A stretch of DNA of 64,000 nt, taken from Primulina eburnea. Lineage: Eukaryota > Streptophyta > Magnoliopsida > Lamiales > Gesneriaceae. The stretch covers positions 34,215,321 through 34,279,320 of the forward strand of contig NC_133115.1 in the NCBI RefSeq assembly GCF_022965805.1, written 5' to 3'. The notes beneath the pieces were generated by a model, which saw only the letters and a program-made list of their open reading frames with translations, did not search any database and was not told the origin of the DNA. Positions 55,355 to 64,000 of the stretch are shown one piece after another; positions within the stretch are counted from its first letter, which is position 1, and each line of letters begins with the position of its first letter. The position numbers and the translations under genes were made by a program.

Positions 55355-58300
55355 TTAGCCCGCTATGCCACATCTTCTTATACATTCGATCGAGAAATTT
55401 AGATGCCTAGTCCAAAGGACTCTTACCTCAGGGGACGCAATATTGAGCCATGGCTTTGCTGGCCCGCTAAAGTGTATGACCGCCGCAGCTTCTGACATCT
55501 GTTTATCAACTTGGTGGAAACGATGACCCAAACCAGCCAGTTGCCATGAAGAATCAATGCGATGCACATGGTTTTTGAAAGCAATCAAGGCGGGAGGAAG
55601 TGCTCCGGTATGCCATAGTACAAAACCAGAATTTAGGTTCTACAAAACATGTGAAAGAATAATGAAATGGTCATGGCAACCTTTTTGATTAGGAAAAAGC
55701 AATTTATATGTTCATATATATATACTTCAAAATCTTTCTATTGATTCATTGACCACTCCGAATGTGGGAGGAAGATACTCACATGTTTGAGCCATTGGTG
55801 ATATACTGCAGTGATGTTAGTCTTCCTCCATTTTTTTAGGTCAAAGATAGTCATCCCGTATTGCCATCCACAATTATCAGGATCCAAGTCGGATATTATG
55901 ATTGGATCTGTAAAATTGAAGTAATCCTTGTATTTTCTTCCTGGACAACAGTCATGTCCGCACCATGAATCTACAACTGCACCTACAACCTTGTCATTGA
56001 GGTCCAAGTCCCATACAGATGATAAGTCATGTTGTGCAACAATATCATCATCCAATAACACTACCTTGTCAAGATCTGGGAACAGCTGGGAGATAATGAA
56101 ATTGAACACCAGATGAAATTTAATTCGCAAGGATGATGAATTTTCATAATCAGTCCATGATATAAATTCAGGTATTTACCTCAGGGAGATAAATACGGAG
56201 GTAATTCAAAAGTGAAAAGCTGCTGGGGATTAGGACACCTAGTTTGTGATCATAATCTTCCTTGTTATCAAAGCCTCCTTTCTTTAGATTTCTCAAATTG
56301 TACTTCATGATCTGGCGATGAATTTCGAACACCTCCTTAATCCCGACATTTACATCACGAGACCACTCGTATTGATGCAAGCCCTTGACTTCAACGACTG
56401 CAGAATCTATCGTGTTCAATGCAAACCATGCATGCATTGAAGTGTATGTTTTCTTATCAGTGATCACATGAAATACCAAGTTTTTGGGATTGATCGAAGT
56501 TTTAATGGTAGAGGAGATTACAACAGATGCAGCCAGGACATTGTCGGTTAGAAGAACAATATGTTGAAATGAATTATCGGTGAGGCGGTAAACATATCGA
56601 GGCAAAGGTAAACGAGAACGAGCCACTGCATTTATGGAATACTCTTCGGTCAACTTAAGAGAAAGACAGTGCATGCTGTCGGGTACTCCATGAGCAGCTA
56701 AATGCCAGTAAACAGATTCCTGCCATTTAGCAGTTTTAACCGTGTGTTCCATCTTCTCAATCTGCGCATAAAATACAAAAGCTCAGTGAAGGCCTTTTGA
56801 TTATGGTTAAAGCAATGATTACATATATGTCAACAAATATCCTCGAGAGAGATGTTTCTTTTTATTAGCATATAAGATCACGTCAAAAACATACGTTGAT
56901 AAAATAAATTTATGATCTACATTTGAAACTTCATCGGTAACTAAAGTGATGCTAGCTAGTTCAGGCTTCAGCTAATAATATGTTGAGTCCTTGTGACCGT
57001 GCATGGCTTAAATTATTTGAGCAGTACTATTGTTGGTTTTTCATTGTATGTATGGCTTAACCTTGTGGCAGAAAAGCACAGATAATACCTAAAATCGCCA
57101 TATACACAGTTCTCTTGAAAGAGCGGTCCTCGGGATTCTAAATCCATCCTTTTTTTTTCCTATGATTGTTAATATTGCATCTTCATGTATGGGATCGATA
57201 AACTTCTCTTTGTTTCTGTAGTGCATCCTCGAAAGTAAATAGCTTGTCGGTTTCGTTTATGTTTGGTTTCCTTTAGTAATCTATCCAAGCATTATTAATG
57301 TCTTTATGGCGACCACAGTGAGGATTATGGTGCACTTGAAGCATTTTTCACTTTGAAGGACCTATAAACCCGGAAGGAAAAAGTAGGCATGAATGAGGCG
57401 ATTTGAACGGAACTACCAAACCTAGTACTTTACCTAGCCGCATAACACCGACTTTCACACACTGCTAAAAATTAAACAACGAATTTCTTTTTCTTTTTTA
57501 AGGTGAAACAACGAATTTCTCAGACGCGGTCAAAGGTGGCGTTTTGAGATTAATTTTTTATTTTAGATAATTCATAATTATCAAAAAGAATCTGGTGACC
57601 TAAGAAGAACACGGTTGAGATGAGAAAATGGCTAAATAGAAGGGCCCCCCGATTAAGGCAATTTTCCACTTTGAAGCAAGTGGCTTGGGTGATACCTTAT
57701 AGTTTCAGGTTAAAAATAAGTGGGAGCCATTTATGCCTAACAATGACACGACAGGGACTGCAACCAAATAACGAGGGTGGACATTAACGTCAGTAATAAT
57801 CAAGTGAAAAAGAACACGAGAATAGGTAATAGCAATAGCCAATAGGGCGATGGGCTGCAATAAATGGCAGTTAATGTTGGCTAACTCACCACGGCTCTGG
57901 TCTTGAAAGCGAAGGCTTTAACGTCTTGTTTCTTGGACGCCATATCCTCCACAAGATCCTTGAATGTAATTGGTACTCGATTTGAACTCTCCTCTGTTCC
58001 AAATCCAACTCCACCGCCATATTCACCTTTACTAGTGGTTGCCTCCATTAGAGCCCGTGTCAGCTCTTCTCTGAGCTTTTTAAGGAGTGCCACACAAATG
58101 AAAGAAAATCATAAGAAAAACATGATTACAATACTGGTGTAATCTTTTTAATTTTTTTTAAAGTTTAAATTCATCGTATCCAAAACCCAGGCTTCATGTT
58201 TCGACGACAAGATTTGGGAAACCCAGCATTTAATCACATCAGAATGTCCTCCGTGGGGTTGAGGAGTTCTTCCCACATTTGTTTTTCTATCATAATTGTC

Positions 58301-59687
58301 CGTTCGCGAAAAGTCAAAGTAACTTAATCCTGGATCTTTCTTCTTTTATTTTAAAATCTAAAAGATAATCTTCATTTTCGAAAAAAATTCATTATGCATG
58401 TGATGTCGAAACATATGATAATCCATTGATTTCATTGGATGGATCATTTTCAGATATTCAAATTACTCCAGATGAAAAAGTTAAAGTTCGGGGTAAATTC
58501 TAAATGTAATGATCAAATTGAAAAGAAAACTTCCCGGACTCAAATGTCAACCTGATGTAACGTCTGGGTATTATGCAAATCTAAAAGAAGAGCAGGAATC
58601 TAAATTTTCAACTGTCATGATGAATGAAAAAGAAAAAGTAAATAAATTCCCACTTTCATTTTGACCTAAAAAAAAATAAAAATCCTAATCTCATGTCACG
58701 TCAAAGACGACACATGCACGATTTATTAACATCATTATCAAATGAAGGATGAGAGGGAATAAATAAGATCAAGTTCGACTAACAAATCGGTCGGCAGTGC
58801 AACTTGCCAACTTTTTACTAAGCACCGGGTGAAGGCTGCATACCGACACTCGCGAAATTGTTTGTACCCACTCGCCTTTTAGTCCAATTTACAGACGCAA
58901 AATTGATCCTCGTACAATTTCAGTAATTTGTCCACAATCTTTTGCTCATTGTATATCTACCACAGTAAAAGTAAGTACTTGTGTTTGCTAGAACGTCCAA
59001 ATTTCGCATAATATCAATTAACTAGGCAAAACTTACATGCACAGTGATTTGCAAGTCTTTTGCAAAAGATTAGGCTTTTGTAGAAATGATTAATTTTATA
59101 GAATAGATTAGATTGTAATAAAAAAAATCAGAATACCATCTTTAAGATTTAAATTAAATTCGCGGAAGCTAACCAAAACAAGAATTTTAAAAATACAACT
59201 GCTTTTTTAAGCTAAAATCAATCAATGTTTTTTTTAGTGAATGTGCAAACACTCCCTTAGCCAAGAAGAAGCACTTTAACTTACCAGAGCAGCATCGCTC
59301 CCGCCAAAAATCCTTAGCGTCATACATCCTAATAAAAGTAAAATTTGAAGATTATATTTATTCCAAAAAAAAAAATTGAAGATTATATCGAAGGATTGAA
59401 AGGGAAACGAAATGAGAAGGCCTAAAATTACCGATGGAGGAAGAGCAAAGAGCGGCGGATTCAAGTACTAGAAAAGCAGTTCTAACGAAGAGTAAAGGCA
59501 ACACCAGCCCAAACAACAGCAACACCGGTAAAATCGCCGCCCGATGGTATAATCGGCGGCCGAACGCAGTCGATGGCGGATTCTTCCCTTTCATCTCACT
59601 CCGAGTACCTCCAACGCCGGCGCCATCTGCGGCGGCACTGTATGCCGCAACTCTCTTAGTCCTAATCGTGGATATGTAAAGCTTCAT
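55355..59687 (-). CDS. GAUT15: Galacturonosyltransferase 15-like (GT8 family)
   Basis: GAUT proteins are Golgi type II glycosyltransferases that transfer galacturonic acid to cell-wall polysaccharides such as pectin. Six exons fit, in transcript order: 59432-59687, 59285-59328, 57890-58075, 56180-56761, 55783-56085 and 55355-55639. They total 1656 nt, or 551 residues. A membrane anchor lies at about residues 51-76 ([23 protein letters not shown]), after a short cytosolic part. The GT8 domain carries the nucleotide-sugar/metal motif LLDDDIV (Asp368-370), [20 protein letters not shown], and the C-terminal [16 protein letters not shown] at the start, the [11 protein letters not shown] stretch and GLHQYEW point to GAUT15 among the family. 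The first ATG in frame is at 59687; an upstream GTG is not needed. Intron 2 (58076-59284) is the second exon gap and holds nothing else recognised. Enzyme specificity of GAUT15 is not well established. Confidence 0.92.
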
Positions 59688-60390
59688 ATTACGAGCCACG
59701 ATTCCTGCTGCTCCTATTTAAAAACGCCCATCAGACTTTAAATCTCAGCTTCAGATCCATTTCATTGATTTTCTTTTCAACCAGAACTCCAAAATCTTCG
59801 CACCTGCGAGAAAATTCATCGCAGCATTAACATCGGTAGTGGTTTACGATAAAAAGGAGCAAATTAATCCAAAAGCATACTTATTCCTATCATTCAAACA
59901 CCAGAACAGAAATAAACAAAAAAGAGAGTTCATATAGGAACTGGACTAGTTACTTGCGCTTGAATTGGTGAGAAAAGGCACCGCAACAATCAAATTACCT
60001 TTTGGAATTCAATAAAGCTGAGGATCGAACTTTATGCCAATGGCATCAGAATTTGCGTGTGCGAGAAAGATCATATCCATGAATTTATTCGAGTGTCCAT
60101 CTGTATGTTACTGTGTGTTGAATTTTTGTCCAAGAAAAGATGAGGTCACTCACTACTAACCTACGTCAGAATTAGGCATTACACTAGGTTATATATACTT
60201 ATACATGTACGCACACGTTGTGTTTATATTAAAAAAAATCAAAATATTATTATAAAAACACGAGATATTGTATTGTTATTTTGATATATAAATAAAAAAA
60301 TCTAAATAAAAATTAAACCTACGACTTAAATATTTAGGGAAAAAAAAGATTCTCTTATATCAAAATTTCAACACTTAATTATTATATTAA

Positions 60391-60395
<5 letters not shown>

Positions 60396-60432
<37 letters not shown>
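60396..60432. repeat. (TA)n microsatellite
   Basis: About 18 TA units without interruption. Confidence 0.95.
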
Positions 60433-60434
<2 letters not shown>

Positions 60435-60480
60435 TGACAAAAAAAAAATAGTTATTTTAATGTCTCAAACTTAATAGAGT

Positions 60481-60724
60481 ATGTCTCTTGTGAGACGGTC
60501 TCACGAATATTTATTTACGACACGAGTTAACTCTACAGATATTTACAATGAAAAATAATATTCTTAACGTAAAAACTAATACTTTTATTAGCATAAATTT
60601 TTTTTTTTATAGATGACCCAAATAATCGATATTCACAATAAAAATTATTATTTTTAGGAATGACCCAAATATGATATCTGTATCACAAAATACGACATGT
60701 GAGATCGTCTCACACAAGTTTTGT
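60481..60724. repeat. Dispersed repeat bounded by GTGAGACGGTCTCAC palindromes
   Basis: It opens with TCTTGTGAGACGGTCTCACG and closes with ATGTGAGATCGTCTCACACA. Between them lie TATTTACAATGAAAAATAAT, repeated GATGACCCAAAT/AATGACCCAAAT and CGATATTCACAATAAAAA blocks. Related partial copies lie elsewhere in the window. It has no coding capacity; its mode of spread is unknown to me. Confidence 0.7.
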
Positions 60725-61612
60725 CAACTTTTAATAATATATTATAGATATAAAAAACTAATTGCAAAAATATATGACTTAAAAACAATTATTATTATTT
60801 TCTATGTATTGGAGCATATCTTTAGTTCTTTTTTATTTTATCTTGTATTATCGTATTCCTTCAATAGTCTATAATTTCAATCTTTTTATGTTTCTTTTAA
60901 TTTCATGGTAACGTACAATTAATTGACATATGCAATCAATAAATTTTCCACGATTCAATAATACCACATATGTTCTTTTATTCCAAATATATTGTTCAGT
61001 TTTTTTTAATAAATTTAATTTGATAAAATCATAAAATAAGAAATTTGTTTGTAATTTTTTTTTTCTAATAATAAGATTCTTAATTTGTGTGAAAAACTAA
61101 CAACTCACTAAAACAAGTACGTTGAACCGAATACCGACTGTTCAATGTTGAAAATTTTCATTTTTTGTTTTTTAAAGAAAGTACGTTTTTGCATTTTATG
61201 GATATCCTCATTGTTCTCTCATGTACATGTAAACAGAAAAACTCGTGCAATGATGAAAATGCGTTTTTTAGTTCACTGTTGGGGGTTGAGATTCTGATTC
61301 TTATGTATGTTTAAATGCGTTTTCGACTTTCGGAGTAAATTTCAATGCGTCCACAAATTAAAGGTTTATTAATGCTACAAAAATTTTAAATACAATTTGG
61401 TGACTTTGGACACTCATCAATTGAAAATAAATATTTTTGTAAATTCAGTTTTAAATAATTTTGAAAAGGAAAAAATGCAATTTTATAAATAAATAAATGC
61501 TTTTATTGAAATAATTTGTACAATCCAACACACTAAATAATTTGTATTCGAGTCCCACGTCGTCTGTCCAATTTTATGGTAAACAAAGATAAATAAATTG
61601 CAACATCAACTT

Positions 61613-61676
61613 TGGGCCTGAGGTGAACTATTTATAGCCCATGGGAAATTGTAGAAAAGCCCAATGGAATAGCCCA
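61613..61676 (+). promoter_or_regulatory. Four site II boxes upstream of the alpha/beta-hydrolase-like gene
   Basis: TGGGCC is at 61613-61618, and AGCCCA (reverse of TGGGCT) at 61636-61641, 61658-61663 and 61671-61676, four boxes in 64 bases. The gene's 5' leader probably begins just downstream and seems to contain introns before 62047. Confidence 0.55.
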
Positions 61677-62046
61677 TCCAAAGTACCCGATTTTAAACAA
61701 GTCCGGTATTGCTTGGTTTCAGCGGCCCCTGACAATCCTTCTAATAAACAAATATTATTACTATCAAGCGGATCAGGGCAAAAACTGGCAAGACTTGTAA
61801 ATCTGGATCCACTTCGCTTTTCGGCTTAATAACCGCTGATAGATTAATGCTTCCAGGTGAGTGTGATTATCAACTTAATGCTCCTGAATTTGATTTATTT
61901 GTTTTCCAGTTCGTAGCAATTCAGCCTCGAAATAATAATAATTTTATGTAATGATTCAAATGTCATTCACAGGAAGAAATCGCAAACCATTTAACATTTT
62001 ATGTAAAACGGAGTATTTTTCTGGTATGTAATGTTCATGTTATAAT

Positions 62047-63108
62047 ATGTGGTTTTCAGCTATGTATAGACGCGGAAACAGATGGCTGAACCATTCAAGA
62101 AGTGCAAGAAATACTCAACTTTCAGTTTTTGTTTTGTTTCTGGTTCTCATAATGGTGGCATTGACTGTAATATTTGGGAAAATAGGTTATAGATCCAGTT
62201 GGATGTCTGAGCTTCAAAGCCAAAAATGGAATAGCTTCGACTCTTTGGTTCGATTAGATCCCACGGTGGAGTTTAGGAATGGGACCAATTTAATCTGGCA
62301 GTTACCCGACTCGCCTGAGGCAGTTCTTTTCTTGGCTCATGGCTGTAATGGTAGAGCAGCAAACTTTTGGGATAAGTCTCCTAGTTGCCCAACTTGTGTT
62401 GGTTTGCCTGAAGAGAGGCTCATTGTGCTTCATGCCTTGGCTAGAAAATTTGCTGTGCTTGCCATATCAAGCAAAGGACGCTGTTGGTCACCTGGGGAGG
62501 AAAGGTGGATTGCTAAAGATATTATTCAATGGTGGCTTGCTGAGCGAATGCTAGAAAAGTTTCCTTTATTTGCATTAGGTGCATCCTCAGGTGGATATTT
62601 TGTCTCTGTGCTTGCCATGGTGGTACGATTCAAAGGTATTTCTTTAATGATTGCCGAAGGCGAGTTTAATCATCTGGATATCACAAAGGACTACCCTGCT
62701 ACACTTTTTGTGCACATGCCCAAAGATGAAAAGAGGAAACGGAGAATTGAGAAGTATATGGTGGCTATGAGTAGAATGGGAATTGATGTTACTGAAATCA
62801 AGTGCATGGAATTCCCTTTGACCCCTGAATTATTTGCCAATAGAATTCCTGGTCTTGACCAATCTCTGTCAGCAACATTGTTCAAAGTTTTTCAGGACCG
62901 AGGCTTTGTCGATGAGAATGGTTACATCAGGGATGACGGGCGTGTAATACCATGGAAAACTGCTCTTGAGGAGAGAAATATCCTTCTTCCAGATAAATCT
63001 TTGGTCGATCACATTCAAGAGGAAATGAATCTTGCATTTGCATATCATGAAATGACCAGCATACAGTCTCAGCAAATATTTGACTGGTTTGAATCTCATA
63101 AGAGTTGA
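62047..63108 (+). CDS. Membrane-anchored alpha/beta-hydrolase-like protein, function unknown
   Basis: One coding exon of 353 residues. Residues 1-24 are basic, 25-47 form one membrane segment (LSVFVLFLVLIMVALTVIFG), and the rest is an alpha/beta-hydrolase fold. The oxyanion-type HGCNG lies at 98-102, and the nucleophile elbow GASSG at 178-182 puts Ser180 as the likely nucleophile. Candidate acid and histidine are not certain by eye. Plants carry a conserved single-copy-type gene of this kind without a known substrate. A splice acceptor (GGTTTTCAG) ends at 62059, so the leader may be spliced there and the true start would then be Met6 (62062, MYRRGNRW). The second start gives 348 residues with the same domains. 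GAUT15 lies head-to-head, about 2.3 kb away. Confidence 0.8.
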   Translation: MWFSAMYRRGNRWLNHSRSARNTQLSVFVLFLVLIMVALTVIFGKIGYRSSWMSELQSQKWNSFDSLVRLDPTVEFRNGTNLIWQLPDSPEAVLFLAHGCNGRAANFWDKSPSCPTCVGLPEERLIVLHALARKFAVLAISSKGRCWSPGEERWIAKDIIQWWLAERMLEKFPLFALGASSGGYFVSVLAMVVRFKGISLMIAEGEFNHLDITKDYPATLFVHMPKDEKRKRRIEKYMVAMSRMGIDVTEIKCMEFPLTPELFANRIPGLDQSLSATLFKVFQDRGFVDENGYIRDDGRVIPWKTALEERNILLPDKSLVDHIQEEMNLAFAYHEMTSIQSQQIFDWFESHKS

Positions 63109-64000
63109 TGAGCACCTGTCACATTCTTCATTCCTTCTACCTGGGCAAGAATTGTACATGATGTTTCTGTCATAACGACCTGAAATTTATTCAAGCTTGG
63201 AGCAACAAAGAATATCTTTTTAGATTTATCTCGTCTATCCAAATTGGTGAGTTGTGCTAGCACAATGTTTCACGAGTTTTAGTTTGAACTAGTCGGTTAA
63301 TGTCTGATACGAATGGTAGAGACTCTATACATCTTCGGATGTTTAGTAGAGTTGCTGCCTTGAGACAGAGTCTTGTTGCTCTAATTGTTTGTATAAAATA
63401 ATTGGTGAAGTTACGTGATCCATCTTCTTACAAAGTACAAGGAGATGTTTACATTAAATTGTTGGCAAATACATTTATTTGTTTCGATTTTACAGTCTTT
63501 GAATCAATCTCTAATTACCACACACCTTATCTGCCGACATCTGTGGGAATTATTTATTAAATGACCTTTGTTTGACCATGTATTTGAAATCTAACATTTT
63601 CAAAAGTTACCCTTTGTCCACTCCAAGGTCATTTTTCGAACTATCCCGACATTTGAGTTGTATTGTTAGAACTACCTTGCTTACTGTTTGGGGTAGGAGA
63701 ATGATAATGATAGGTGTAACTAGTGTGTGTATTTTGCGTCTGTGTCAAGGAATGACTTCATATTTTGGATGGATGATTTGTGTCATGATTTTTCTTAATT
63801 CGGCAGCAAGCAGTCACTTTACCGGTGAAATGGCATAATTCATATAAGAAATGATTGATGGTCCTTGAAGTTTGATGCATAAGTATGCGTATCCCCATTG
63901 GTGTTTCTATTTAACTGATGCTTTTAAATATTTACTAAATAAAGCTCAAAACATTGGTGTATATATATGACATGCACGCATGAAATTTTGCATAGTTGAT
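63109..64000. other. 3' UTR and downstream intergenic sequence
   Basis: The 3' UTR of the hydrolase-like gene should lie in the first few hundred bases. The 88-codon frame at 63572-63838 looks like chance. No further gene is recognised before the window ends. Confidence 0.5.

Larger units (their letters stand above)
59688..61612. other. Divergent intergenic region between GAUT15-like and hydrolase genes
   Basis: The part next to 59687 holds the GAUT15 5' UTR and promoter. AT-rich sequence follows, with a TA microsatellite (60396-60432) and a complete copy of the GTCTCAC-type repeat (60481-60724). No gene is recognised. Confidence 0.5.

Noticed and set aside
61641..61829. 62-codon frame upstream of the hydrolase-like gene
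   Set aside because: It overlaps the site II cluster and probable 5' leader, with no recognisable family. It might be a uORF if transcribed, but there is no support.
63572..63838. 88-codon frame at the right edge
   Set aside because: No homologous family recognised; probably chance in the intergenic region.
1..64000. A novel multigene system or gene cluster
   Set aside because: Genes belong to separate, widely conserved plant families with independent promoters and mixed strands. I see nothing linking them into a new system.

Overview
The window is nuclear DNA from a flowering plant, very probably a eudicot. Genes have many short exons with GT-AG introns, intergenic DNA is AT-rich, and plant-only families are present (GAUT glycosyltransferases, HVA22, PII-2-like LRR proteins, a plastid/mitochondrial GatA). 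The transposons are typical of plants: a Ty3/Gypsy chromovirus, Ty1/Copia, CACTA and Tourist-like MITEs. I cannot place the species; an asterid is a guess. I joined exons by eye from splice signals, reading frame and family resemblance, and every exon sum keeps the frame.

Layout. 1-5271 (+): GatA, the A subunit of the organellar glutamyl-tRNA(Gln) amidotransferase, 10 exons, with four TGGGCY boxes upstream. 6242-9207 (-): COQ3, a mitochondrial ubiquinone O-methyltransferase, 9 exons, tail-to-tail with GatA; one intron carries a fragment of its own exon 2. 11333-14399: a transposon cluster made of a non-autonomous CACTA element (TSD TAG) holding a nested MITE (TSD TAA), followed by a solo LTR (TSD TTTAT). 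15481-16890 (-): a single-exon LRR protein like PII-2. 17816-25933 (-): serine/threonine phosphatase 5 with TPRs, 12 exons. Its 3.2-kb fourth intron holds an in-frame 213-nt cassette that would add a hydrophobic membrane segment. 27962-36887: an intact, apparently very young Ty3/Gypsy chromovirus on the minus strand (TSD GATCC, LTRs equal in length except for one T). 38131-39640 (-): an internally deleted Ty1/Copia relic. 41304-45617 (+): a two-exon gene for a basic, plant-specific protein of unknown function. 47618-48500 (-): HVA22f-like protein, 5 exons. 50317-50561: a foldback MITE. 51998-54086 (+): a DAYSLEEPER/RICESLEEPER-like protein, a domesticated hAT transposase with altered catalytic motifs. 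55355-59687 (-): GAUT15-like galacturonosyltransferase, 6 exons. 62047-63108 (+): a membrane-anchored alpha/beta-hydrolase-like protein.

The host genes do not form a pathway; they are ordinary single-copy-type neighbours. GatA (organellar Gln-tRNA) and COQ3 (ubiquinone) both serve organelles. TGGGCY site II boxes, known from promoters of growth and organelle genes, sit upstream of GatA, the hAT-derived gene and the hydrolase. I found no CRISPR array, operon, rRNA or convincing tRNA. The points most worth following are the PP5 membrane cassette, the lost catalytic residues of the hAT-derived gene, the exon fragment in COQ3, and the dated nest of mobile elements.
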